Source: Hyphomonadaceae bacterium UBA1933 (GTDB lineage Bacteria > Pseudomonadota > Alphaproteobacteria > Caulobacterales > Aquidulcibacteraceae). From it: DNA of 64,000 nt. The position numbers were made by a program, and so were the translations under genes. Each line of letters starts with the position of its first letter. Within the stretch, counting starts at the first letter, position 1. The notes under the pieces were generated by a model. It saw only the letters and a list, made by a program, of their open reading frames with translations, searched no databases and was not told the DNA's origin. Positions 44,234-52,463 of the stretch are shown piece by piece. The stretch covers positions 62,001 to 126,000 of the forward strand of contig DDFH01000007.1 of assembly GCA_002337085.1 (NCBI GenBank), in the 5' to 3' direction.

Positions 44234-45384
44234 TGGATTTACTCCCGTTTGGTTCTGACCTGTCTGAAAATAATATTTTTTCAAAATTACGCCGTGTGGA
44301 ATGGGGTATGTGGTTTGTTCTGCTTGTACTTGCCACATATGGAACGATATTACTTTACGGCGCCGCAGGTGGTAGTTGGCAACCATGGGCATTAGATCAT
44401 ATTGTCCGTTTCTTTCTATTTTCTGCAATAATGTTTGCGGTTGCGGTTATTGATATTAGGTTTTGGTACCAACTTGCGTATCCCGCTTATATAATTGTTT
44501 TTGTGCTTCTTGTTGGGGTTGAGTTAGTCGGTGATATATCCAAAGGGGCGCAACGTTGGCTTCAATTGGGGCCATTAAGGTTACAACCGTCAGAGTTTAT
44601 GAAAATCACTGCCGTAGTTGCCTTGGCGCGCTATTATCAAGATTTAAATGTTAAAAATATTGAAAAAATAAAGCATCACATAATTCCAATTCTTATGGTT
44701 ATCGCTCCGGCTGGCCTTATTATGAAACAACCAGACCTTGGAACTGGAATTACTGTAATCTTGGTTGGCGGCGTAATGGTCGTTCTCGCTGGGATTAGCT
44801 GGCGATGGATTACTGGCGCAATTGTTGGTGCTGTTGGGTTATTTGTTTTTGCATATAATTTTTTACTTCATGATTTTCAAAGGAAACGGGTTGAAACTTT
44901 TCTTAACCCAGAGCTTGATAAATTGGGGCAAGGCTATCAAATCACCCAGTCTAAAATTGCAATTGGTTCAGGTGGTTTTTGGGGATCTGGCTTTATGCAT
45001 GGCACGCAAAGCCGCCTAGACTTTCTTCCTGAACGACATACAGATTTTGTATTTGCAATGCTTTTAGAAGAGTTTGGCTTTGTTGGCGGTATTCTAGCGC
45101 TCGTTTTATATGCCGCAGTCATGGCTTATGGAATTTATATTGCCACATCATCAAGGAATATATTTGGAAAAATGGTTGCCGGTGGTGTGACTATGCTATT
45201 ATTTATTTATGTTAGCATTAATGCAGCGATGATTATGGGCCTTATGCCGGTTGTTGGTATGCCAATGCCATTTATTTCATACGGTGGTTCTGTGATGCTT
45301 TCAGTAATGTTTGCGCTTGGTTTGGTGCAAAATGCGAAAGTCTATCGTGATAAAATAATAAACTCAGGCTTTGCAAAAAAATAA
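44233..45384 (+). CDS. rodA: Rod-shape-determining glycosyltransferase RodA
   Basis: A 383-residue SEDS-family membrane glycosyltransferase that polymerises lipid II with PBP2. There are about ten helices; key stretches are GAQRWLQLGPLRLQPSEFMKI (about 111-131), MKQPDLGTGITVILVG, GFMHGTQSRLDFLPERHTDFVF (about 254-275, with the functional Asp) and MPMPFISYGGSVMLSVMFALG near the end. Coupled to mrdA by TAATG. A hairpin that includes the stop codon follows and may end the cluster transcript. Confidence 0.96.
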   Translation: MDLLPFGSDLSENNIFSKLRRVEWGMWFVLLVLATYGTILLYGAAGGSWQPWALDHIVRFFLFSAIMFAVAVIDIRFWYQLAYPAYIIVFVLLVGVELVGDISKGAQRWLQLGPLRLQPSEFMKITAVVALARYYQDLNVKNIEKIKHHIIPILMVIAPAGLIMKQPDLGTGITVILVGGVMVVLAGISWRWITGAIVGAVGLFVFAYNFLLHDFQRKRVETFLNPELDKLGQGYQITQSKIAIGSGGFWGSGFMHGTQSRLDFLPERHTDFVFAMLLEEFGFVGGILALVLYAAVMAYGIYIATSSRNIFGKMVAGGVTMLLFIYVSINAAMIMGLMPVVGMPMPFISYGGSVMLSVMFALGLVQNAKVYRDKIINSGFAKK

Positions 45385-45405
45385 CCCCCTGAAACAGGGG
45401 GTTAT
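45375..45405. terminator. Convergent terminator shared by rodA and the cytochrome c gene
   Basis: ATAACCCCCT and AGGGGGTTAT form a perfect ten-base-pair stem with a five-base loop (GAAAC) at 45381-45405. The rodA stop codon lies in the stem. On the minus strand the stem is followed by a run of seven T (complement of the A run at 45375-45381), so it is a strong intrinsic terminator for the cytochrome c gene. On the plus strand the T run is poor. Confidence 0.8.
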
Positions 45406-45434
45406 CTTAATTTCAAAAAGGAAATTATCGAGGA

Positions 45435-45983
45435 TTATTCTTTGCTTTTTACAGCGATATAAGCAAGCACATCTGTACGATTTTTGTCGTTAGGAACGCC
45501 AACAAACGCCATTTTGTTACCTGGAATAAAGGTTTTAGGTGCTTTTACATATTCATTAAGTGTTGGCAAATCCCAAGTTTTGCCAGCCGCTTTCATAGCA
45601 TCTGAATATACAAAACCTTCTTTGGTACCAGATTTACGACCAACTAAGCCGTACATATCAGGACCTACGCCACTTTTGCCGGCTTTATCCATTGTGTGAC
45701 AAGTTTTGCATTGAACAAAAATCTTTGCACCATTTGCCAAATCAGCAGTGTTGAAAGGTGCAGGCAATTTTGCCAAAGCTTCTTTATCTTCATCTGAAAT
45801 AACTACAGCAGCAGGTGCAGCGGCAGGAGCGGCAGCAGTTTCATTCGTTGCCGCAGCAGGCGCAGCAGATTCAGCCGCAGGTGTTGCAGTTTCAGCTTCA
45901 GTAGCAGCTTCTTTTTTACCGCAAGCGCCAAGAGCAAGCATTGCACCCAACGCACCAACAATCATATATTTTGAAAACTTCAT
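45435..45983 (-). CDS. Lipoprotein class I cytochrome c
   Basis: A 182-residue protein with a lipoprotein signal (lipobox LGAC, Cys21), an Ala/Glu/Thr-rich flexible spacer (about 25-60), and a class I cytochrome domain (about 75-182). The haem attaches at QCKTCH (about 91-96), and GNKMAF supplies the Met axial ligand. The form resembles the membrane-bound CycM/c552 cytochromes that carry electrons from the bc1 complex to terminal oxidases. It stands alone, divergent from the enoyl-CoA hydratase gene, and ends at the hairpin 45381-45405. Confidence 0.9.
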   Translation of the reverse strand: MKFSKYMIVGALGAMLALGACGKKEAATEAETATPAAESAAPAAATNETAAAPAAAPAAVVISDEDKEALAKLPAPFNTADLANGAKIFVQCKTCHTMDKAGKSGVGPDMYGLVGRKSGTKEGFVYSDAMKAAGKTWDLPTLNEYVKAPKTFIPGNKMAFVGVPNDKNRTDVLAYIAVKSKE

Positions 45984-46203
45984 TTTTATAAACCCCTTAA
46001 AAACTTAGGTATCCCTTTATTTATAGGCAAATATGCGCAGAATCAAAAATTGAAACTGGCATTGCGCGTACTAGACCTTTTGTCCAACTAATAATATGCG
46101 TCACAAGCGCGCGCTATTGTAGTGAGTATTAGAAAATTAAAATAGCTAAGTTTATTTAATTGATATATTATATTTTTATAATCTTATTGTTACGGAATTG
46201 AAT

Positions 46204-46995
46204 ATGCAAATACTGAAACTTGAAAAAGAAAATGCAATTGCGCGTTTAACTTTTTGTCGCCCTGATATTTTGAATGCTGTTGGAAAAGAGGGCGATGCCG
46301 ATAATTTTGTTAGTGTTTGTAACGCTATCAATGAAGATAACGAGATTAAGGTTGTAATCATAACGGGTGAGGGAAAGGCTTTTTCTGCTGGTGGCGATAT
46401 TAAGGCTATGAAAGAGAAAACCGGATATTTCAAAGGCAGTGCCGCAGATATTGCAGATGCATATCGAAATGAAGTTCATAGAATTATTAAATCATTTTGG
46501 GATATTAAAGTTCCGGTTATTGCGGCGGTTAATGGTCCTGCTGTTGGTTTGGGATTTGACATTGCATCCATGTGTGACATGAGAATCGCTTCAACAAATG
46601 CTAGATTTGGCATTCCGTTTTTGAAAATTGGCCTTATTCCTGGGGACGGTGGCGCTTGGCTTACCCCAAGGGTATTAGGCATGTCACGTGCCGCACAATT
46701 ACTTTATACAAGTGAAATAATTGATGCCCAAAAGGCGTTGTCTTGGGGGTTCTTGGCAGATGTTGTTGAACCAGAAGAATTAAATGATGCCGCCTTTGCA
46801 ATGGCAAGCATAATTAGTGAACAACCAGCCCAAGCATTAAGACTATCAAAATCATTGTTACGGCGCGGAATGAGTACAAGTTTTGAAGAAATCATGGACT
46901 TGTCAGCCGCTTATCAAGGCATGTTGCACGAAACCGAAGATCATATCGAAGGAATAAATGCGATTATTGAGAAACGAAAACCCCAATTCAAATAA
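46204..46995 (+). CDS. Enoyl-CoA hydratase/isomerase family protein
   Basis: A crotonase-fold protein of about 263 residues. The oxyanion-hole stretch ITGEGKAFSAGGDIKAMKEK is near 60-79, and the second site NGPAVGLGFDIASMCDMRIAS near 110-130; the residue after GDGGAW in LIPGDGGAWLTPR sits where hydratases have a catalytic Glu, but here Gly-Asp-Gly-Gly occurs, so the reaction is uncertain. The frame can begin at a TTG at 46198; the ATG at 46204 with ACGGA seven bases upstream is better. It is monocistronic, with the cytochrome c gene divergent and a TonB receptor downstream. Confidence 0.88.
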   Translation: MQILKLEKENAIARLTFCRPDILNAVGKEGDADNFVSVCNAINEDNEIKVVIITGEGKAFSAGGDIKAMKEKTGYFKGSAADIADAYRNEVHRIIKSFWDIKVPVIAAVNGPAVGLGFDIASMCDMRIASTNARFGIPFLKIGLIPGDGGAWLTPRVLGMSRAAQLLYTSEIIDAQKALSWGFLADVVEPEELNDAAFAMASIISEQPAQALRLSKSLLRRGMSTSFEEIMDLSAAYQGMLHETEDHIEGINAIIEKRKPQFK

Positions 46996-47161
46996 ATATT
47001 CTGTTTTGCCTAAATAATTCGCAAATTCATACTGTTTTTGCCTATTAAGTTGATATTAAGTCAAAACTAATATAAATTATTATTTGGAAATTGTTATAAC
47101 TGGCAAATCCTAAATATAATAACAGCCCATACTTTTTAAGTATGCCTAAAGGGGAAAATAA

Positions 47162-49627
47162 ATGAAAATATCTTATGCGGCGCTTATTATAGCGCTCGGA
47201 ACTGGTTTTGTAGCGACTGATTTCGCTGCGGCGCAGGAAGCTGACACAAATGTTGTTGTAACAGGTACAAGGGTTGCGAAAAGAACTGCTCTTGATACTG
47301 CTGCACCAGTTGATGTTATTTCAAGCAGTGCAATTACCAATCAAGGTACATCTGAATTAGCACAAGCGCTATCGGTTTCACTACCATCATTAAACTTTCC
47401 ACGTCCAAGCTTGACAGACGGTACCGATTCAGTTCGCCCTGCTACTTTGCGCGGCCTTGCACCGGATCAAACCCTAGTATTGGTAAATTCAAAGCGACGT
47501 CATTCATCTTCTTTGGTTAACTTGAATGGTTCAATTGGTCGTGGTTCGTCTGCTGTTGATTTGAACACAATTCCTTCAAGCATTATTTCAACTGTTGAAG
47601 TTTTGCGTGATGGTGCGTCTGCACAATATGGCTCTGATGCGATTGCCGGCGTTATTAACATCCGCCTTAAACAGGCAAGTTCTGGTGGCGGTATTACCGC
47701 TAATTATGGTGAATATAATACAACTGTTGACACCGATTATATGCCGGTTTCTGCGGGTGCATTTTATGATGTTTCCAAACTTGCAAAATATAAAAAGCAT
47801 GATGGTGCATCAACCAACCTTTCTGCATGGGCAGGTTTACCACTTGGTACAAATGGCTTCTTGACCCTTGCTGCTGATTATGTTCACAAAGAACATACAG
47901 TAAGAACCGCACCAGATTGGAGACAGCAATATACAGGCACAACAGCAACTAGCGCGAATGAAGTTGCAATCAATCGTTATAATGCATGGTTTGGTGACCC
48001 AGATATTGATCAATATACTGTCTTTGCCAATGCCGGATATGATTTGTCCGATAATGCAAAACTATATGGTTGGGCATCTTATCAAAACCGTGAAGCTTTA
48101 TCTGCGGGTTACTTCCGTCGCTCAAACGATTCTCGTAACGTTGTTTCAATCTATCCAGACGGTTTCTTACCTTTAATTTCGCCATTGGTTAAAGACGCAT
48201 CTTTCGGCAGTGGAATGCAATGGAAAGCTGGCGAATGGGATATGGATTTATCAGTAGTTGGTGGTTATAACTCTGTTGATTATACAATCAAAAATACTTT
48301 GAACCGTTCATTTGGTGCAGCAAGTAAAACTGAGTTTGATGCTGGTGGCTTTGATTATACTCAAGCGGTTGTAAACCTATCTGGTACACGTGGTTATGAA
48401 ATTGGTTTTGCAAAACCACTTAACGTATCAACTGGTATCGAAGCACGTTCAGAAGCATATTCTATCAAAGCTGGTGAATATGGTTCATATGCAAATGGCG
48501 GGGTTCTATTAAACGGCAGCCCGACACCATCTGGCGCACAGGTGTTCCCAGGTTTCACCCCAACTAACGAGACTAAAAAAGAAAGAAACTCAATCGCAGG
48601 ATATGTTGATTTAGAAACAAATGTAACTGAACCTTGGTTGGTTTCTGCTGCTGTTCGTGGTGAAAACTACGAAGGTTTCGGTAGCACTGTGACTGGAAAG
48701 CTTGCGACACGTTATGATTTCACTCCTAATTTCGCAATCCGTGCATCAATTCAAAACGGCTTCCGTGCACCGTCACTGCAACAAATCGGTTTTACCGCAA
48801 CTTCAACAAACTTTATCAATGGCGTTGGTTATGAAATCACAACCTTCCAACCTGATAGTGACGTTGCAAAAGCACTTGGTGCAAAACCGCTTAAAGCAGA
48901 GAAATCTGTAAACTATGCGTTGGGTGGCGTTGCTAGATTTGGACGTATCAGTGCAACAGTTGATGCATACCAAATCAATTTGAAAGACCGCATCGTTCTT
49001 TCTGAAAACCTTACACAAACACAAGTTCGCAGCTATCTAACTAGCCAAGGCTTTATTGGTATTGGTGGCGGTCGTTTCTTTATCAATGGTGTTGATACTG
49101 AAACTAAAGGCGTTGATTTAATTTTGAACGCGCCATACACAACTGATAATTTTGGTAAATTCAACTTTACTTTCAGTGCAAACTTTAATGATACCAAAGT
49201 AACCAAAACCCCAACAACACCTGAATTGGCGGCATTGGGCATTCCTTCAACAGGGTTGTTCTCAAGAGTTAATATTCTAACTTTTGAAAAAGGTACGCCA
49301 AAAGATAAGTATTCATTGAATACCGATTGGACATTGGATAAATTTGGTGCAACATTACGTGCAACCCGTTATGGCGAAGTGTTATCACCTGGTTCAACTG
49401 CGGCATTTGACGTTGTATTAGAGCCAAAAGTTGTAATCGACCTAGAGGGTCGTTATCAAATTACCAAATCTGTTAAATTGGCTTTGGGTGCGGAAAACAT
49501 TGGAGATGTATATCCAACTAAATCTCCATACACTGTTAACAGCACGTCAAACACACCATTCTCGACTTATGGGCCATTTGGTCACAATGGTCGCTACATC
49601 TATGGACGTGTTTCTTATAGCTGGTAA
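47162..49627 (+). CDS. TonB-dependent outer-membrane receptor
   Basis: An 821-residue receptor with a signal peptide (cleavage after FAAAQ, about 25), a plug domain (about 30-175; NVVVTGTRVAKRTALDTAAPVD, VEVLRDGASAQYGSDAIAGVINI) and a 22-strand-type barrel ending in aromatic SYSW. No N-terminal signalling domain is present. The ligand is unknown: no Fur or Zur box was seen in the 166 bases upstream and no transporter is adjacent. A seven-base-pair hairpin (47128-47144) lies just before the ribosome site AAAGGGGA. Similar plug regions occur in Caulobacterales and sphingomonads. A strong terminator follows. Confidence 0.92.
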   Translation: MKISYAALIIALGTGFVATDFAAAQEADTNVVVTGTRVAKRTALDTAAPVDVISSSAITNQGTSELAQALSVSLPSLNFPRPSLTDGTDSVRPATLRGLAPDQTLVLVNSKRRHSSSLVNLNGSIGRGSSAVDLNTIPSSIISTVEVLRDGASAQYGSDAIAGVINIRLKQASSGGGITANYGEYNTTVDTDYMPVSAGAFYDVSKLAKYKKHDGASTNLSAWAGLPLGTNGFLTLAADYVHKEHTVRTAPDWRQQYTGTTATSANEVAINRYNAWFGDPDIDQYTVFANAGYDLSDNAKLYGWASYQNREALSAGYFRRSNDSRNVVSIYPDGFLPLISPLVKDASFGSGMQWKAGEWDMDLSVVGGYNSVDYTIKNTLNRSFGAASKTEFDAGGFDYTQAVVNLSGTRGYEIGFAKPLNVSTGIEARSEAYSIKAGEYGSYANGGVLLNGSPTPSGAQVFPGFTPTNETKKERNSIAGYVDLETNVTEPWLVSAAVRGENYEGFGSTVTGKLATRYDFTPNFAIRASIQNGFRAPSLQQIGFTATSTNFINGVGYEITTFQPDSDVAKALGAKPLKAEKSVNYALGGVARFGRISATVDAYQINLKDRIVLSENLTQTQVRSYLTSQGFIGIGGGRFFINGVDTETKGVDLILNAPYTTDNFGKFNFTFSANFNDTKVTKTPTTPELAALGIPSTGLFSRVNILTFEKGTPKDKYSLNTDWTLDKFGATLRATRYGEVLSPGSTAAFDVVLEPKVVIDLEGRYQITKSVKLALGAENIGDVYPTKSPYTVNSTSNTPFSTYGPFGHNGRYIYGRVSYSW

Positions 49628-49646
49628 GATTTGAATTAAATAAAGT

Positions 49647-49675
49647 AAAGGGCGGGAATTTCCCGCCCTTTTTTA
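49647..49675. terminator. Strong terminator after the TonB receptor, also convergent
   Basis: AAAGGGCGGGA and TCCCGCCCTTT form an 11-base-pair GC-rich stem with a three-base loop (ATT) at 49647-49671, followed by T residues to 49674. It lies 19 bases past the receptor stop and next to the stop of the minus-strand crystallin-like gene, for which the reverse orientation is a weaker terminator. Confidence 0.88.
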
Positions 49676-50239
49676 TCTGCATAAAACGTCTTGCAATGTT
49701 CGCCCGTAACCGTCGTAATAGACTGAATAACTATTGCCTTGCGCACGGCAAAATGCATCAGCAGACGATTTGGTTGCATCATAACCATTAATAGAACCGG
49801 CAAAGAAAGTGGTTGATGAACCTCTTACCCCATTTAAGCGCGGATAATCAGGGCGTGGATAGTCTGGCCTATTGCCATAACCATCATTATCACCCCATCC
49901 AACAAAGCGCACAGATGATACACGACCTTTAAAAGATTCAAGGTGGTCAACGCGGCCTTCATAGGTACGACACCTAACACCATAATTAGGATCAAGGCAC
50001 ACTTCCCATTTTCCGTTGGCAACCAGTGACCACGCTTTTTCATTAAAATTGATTGATCTTAAATCAGGATTATCGCGGGTAATAACCACGCTTTCACCAC
50101 GAAAATCTTTTCCTGCAAATAATACAAGTTGCGGTTGGCGCCGACCGCCTTGGCGAAAATCGTCTGCATAAGCAGACGTAAATATGGTAGCACTAATTAA
50201 AGCCGCTGAAATAATAAGAGTGTTGGTTCTAACTTTCAT
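49673..50239 (-). CDS. Secreted beta/gamma-crystallin-like protein
   Basis: A protein of about 188 residues; the ATG at 50239 has GGAGGG upstream and starts a signal peptide (cleavage after SAYA, about 25), so it is preferred to the TTG at 50260. The stretches PQLVLFAGKDFRGESVVITRDNPDL and WEVCLDPNYGVRCRTYEGRV match beta/gamma-crystallin Greek-key motifs, which often bind calcium. A Tyr/Pro/Asp linker (GYGNRPDYPRPDYPRLNG) separates a C-terminal part with two Cys. It is probably periplasmic or extracellular; the role is unknown. It stands alone and converges on the TonB receptor. Confidence 0.8.
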   Translation of the reverse strand: MKVRTNTLIISAALISATIFTSAYADDFRQGGRRQPQLVLFAGKDFRGESVVITRDNPDLRSINFNEKAWSLVANGKWEVCLDPNYGVRCRTYEGRVDHLESFKGRVSSVRFVGWGDNDGYGNRPDYPRPDYPRLNGVRGSSTTFFAGSINGYDATKSSADAFCRAQGNSYSVYYDGYGRTLQDVLCR

Positions 50240-50368
50240 TTTACCCTCCGTATATCGCAACGTTATTACAGCTATTATTTACGCCAGATGAATATATTGT
50301 TGCACTTATTTTCAATAATATTAAATTAAAGTAGAGGGAAGCGTTAAATTAAATTATGGAGAAGCAAT

Positions 50369-51187
50369 ATGACGTGTAGCTGTGGACTAAATCACCATCA
50401 AAATTCGCATCAAGGTCTTTCTAGACGTGAAATGGTAATGGGGCTTGCTACCGGTTCTTTAGTTCTTGTTTCTGGTTGTGCAACTAATGCAGAAACAGGC
50501 AGAAGCCAACTTATGCTCGTTGATGATGCACAATTGGTGCAACTTTCGGCTTCCGCATGGACAGATGTGAAACAAAAAACACCTGCTGTAAAAGACCAAA
50601 AGATGATTAACCGTGTTACTAGAGTTGGTCAAAAAATTGCGGCGGTTTCTAATATTCAAAATGCACAATGGGAATATCAAGTTTTTGATGACAAAACCAT
50701 CAATGCCTTTGTTTTACCAGGTGGCAAAGTTGGTGTTTATAAAGGTCTTTTGGATCTTGTAGAAAATGATGATCAGCTTGCTTGTGTTCTTGGCCATGAA
50801 ACCGGTCACGTATCTGGGCGGCACGCTGCGGAACGCATGTCGCAAACTGGTGCTGCGCAGCTTGTTTTAGGCGTTGCCCAAATTGGCCTTGGACAAACAA
50901 AATTAAGCTCTGGCGCACAGCAAGACATTGCACAAGCACTTGGATTGGGGGTTCAATATGGGGTTTTAATGCCTTTTTCGCGTTCTCAAGAATCTGAGGC
51001 AGATATTATTGGCCTAAGATATATGAAAAACGCTGGCTATGACCCACGCCAATCAATTCGTTTGTGGCAAAGAATGGCAGAAGCCAACAAAAATAAGCCA
51101 CCAGAATTCCTTTCTACACACCCGAGTGAAGAAACACGTATCGCTAGACTTACTGAAGAATTGCGAAAAATGGGCTATACTGTCTAG
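50369..51187 (+). CDS. M48-family metalloprotease, Tat-type lipoprotein
   Basis: A 272-residue zinc protease with the HExxH site HETGH (about 145-149), third ligand Glu in SRSQESEADIIGLRYM, and PPEFLSTHPSEETRI near the end, as in LoiP/YcaL-type periplasmic proteases that clear outer-membrane proteins. The N-terminus is odd: residues 2-16 carry two Cys and three His (TCSCGLNHHQNSHQG), followed by a twin-arginine signal SRREMVMG and a lipobox VSGC (about 36). It would be exported by the TatABC system encoded at 20266-21871 and lipidated. Monocistronic, upstream of tRNA-His. Confidence 0.9.
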   Translation: MTCSCGLNHHQNSHQGLSRREMVMGLATGSLVLVSGCATNAETGRSQLMLVDDAQLVQLSASAWTDVKQKTPAVKDQKMINRVTRVGQKIAAVSNIQNAQWEYQVFDDKTINAFVLPGGKVGVYKGLLDLVENDDQLACVLGHETGHVSGRHAAERMSQTGAAQLVLGVAQIGLGQTKLSSGAQQDIAQALGLGVQYGVLMPFSRSQESEADIIGLRYMKNAGYDPRQSIRLWQRMAEANKNKPPEFLSTHPSEETRIARLTEELRKMGYTV

Positions 51188-51270
51188 TTTTCTGAAAAAC
51201 ATCATAGATTTATGTTATGCGGGGCTTGTCGTAAAAATAAAAATCGGCTAGTCCCGCATGCTCAAGATGC

Positions 51271-51347
51271 GCCGTGATAGTTCAGTTGGTTAGAACGCTA
51301 GTTTGTGGCACTAGAGGTCAGTGGTTCGAATCCACTTCACGGTACCA
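51271..51347 (+). tRNA. tRNA-His (GTG anticodon)
   Basis: A full cloverleaf can be folded: acceptor GCCGTGA with TCACGGT (G1 opposite T72), D stem GTTC/GAAC, anticodon stem CTAGT/ACTAG with loop TTGTGGC (anticodon GTG), variable AGGTC, T arm AGTGG-TTCGAAT-CCACT and encoded CCA at 51345-51347. The base before G1 is C, and the discriminator is A73. So the usual encoded G-1 opposite C73 is missing, as in the alphaproteobacterial tRNA-His class that co-evolved with a divergent HisRS. Confidence 0.96.
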
Positions 51348-51378
51348 TCTTTGAATATTCCTTTAAAAGGCGTCTAAT

Positions 51379-52407
51379 GTGACAAAGCCTGAAATACATA
51401 TAATTGGTGCGGGCCCGGTGGGCCTAAGTTGCGGAATATTTGCCCTTAATGCGGGCTATAAAGTAAAAATTGTCACTGAAAGTTCTGAAGTTGCGCATAT
51501 TGCCGGTCTTGCTGCTGGCGGGATGCTTGCCCCCGCTTATGAATGTTTGTGTCAATCTTCACATGAATTTTCAAATTTCGCATTCTCTGCACGTAAATTA
51601 TGGGATGAATTTGCAAAGAATTTAAATATTGCCATCAGCCCAAATGCACTTTCTTTAGGTGAAACACCTCAAGAAGTTGAATTTCTTGAACGTCAAAAAA
51701 TTGCCTCACGTGAGTTTGGCTATAATTTTGATTTTATTAAAATACCTGATGGCTTAAAAACAAATGCGGCTTTAAAGTTGGATTCTGATGGCCTATTAAA
51801 TCCCATGGTTGTTTACCCTCAAATGCTTGAATTATTCAAAAATTTGGGTGGGATTATATTATATGATGAAGTTGTGGCACTCGATAATGGTAAAATTATT
51901 GGTAAATCAAACGAATATGATACCGATTTAATTATTGTTGCCGCCGGATACCAAAGCCATCAATTAAAAGAATGCCTACCGGAATTAGGTCACCTTTTCC
52001 CAACTCGTGGGCAAGTGATTGAAATCAACCACCCTGCGCCTGCTGATGGCTCTATTCGTTATCATTCAACATATATTATGTCGCGTGCAGGTAAAACCAT
52101 TGTTGGCGCAACCTCACAAAGCCATAATGATGATTGGTCAACCAATCAGGAGGATATGGACACGCTTTATAACAATGCGTGTAAATTATACCCTGAATTA
52201 ATCGGCAAAGAAATAATCAATACTCGTGCCGGCTTAAGACCAAATACCGATGACGAAATGCCAATTTTGGGGCAATCATCGCTTGAAGGTGTTTATCTTG
52301 CGACTGGTGCATATCGTAATGGTTGGCTTTTTGCGCCCATGATTGGGAAATATGTTATTGCTTCCATTAAAAACGACCCTTTAACCTATTCATATAAACG
52401 CTTTTAA
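51379..52407 (+). CDS. FAD-dependent amino-acid oxidase, ThiO/glycine-oxidase-like
   Basis: A 342-residue DAO-family flavoprotein. The FAD site HIIGAGPVGLSCGIFALNAGY (about 7-27), the substrate region AAGGMLAPAYEC (about 46-57), RAGLRPNTDDEMPILG (about 282-297) and ATGAYRNGWLFAPMIG near the end match glycine/D-amino-acid oxidases; ThiO makes iminoglycine for the thiamine thiazole ring. Translation begins at GTG (51379), with AAGG nine bases upstream. No other thi genes lie nearby, so a D-amino-acid oxidase role is possible. It follows tRNA-His by 31 bases. Confidence 0.82.
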   Translation: MTKPEIHIIGAGPVGLSCGIFALNAGYKVKIVTESSEVAHIAGLAAGGMLAPAYECLCQSSHEFSNFAFSARKLWDEFAKNLNIAISPNALSLGETPQEVEFLERQKIASREFGYNFDFIKIPDGLKTNAALKLDSDGLLNPMVVYPQMLELFKNLGGIILYDEVVALDNGKIIGKSNEYDTDLIIVAAGYQSHQLKECLPELGHLFPTRGQVIEINHPAPADGSIRYHSTYIMSRAGKTIVGATSQSHNDDWSTNQEDMDTLYNNACKLYPELIGKEIINTRAGLRPNTDDEMPILGQSSLEGVYLATGAYRNGWLFAPMIGKYVIASIKNDPLTYSYKRF

Positions 52408-52463
52408 AGCAATTTTAACCAAATCAGCGATTTGCTTGGTTTAACACAGAATGTGGATAGACC

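Noticed and set aside
46996..47161. Iron or zinc control of the TonB receptor
   Set aside because: No 7-1-7 Fur or Zur-like palindrome; AT-rich stretches match only half-sites at chance level.
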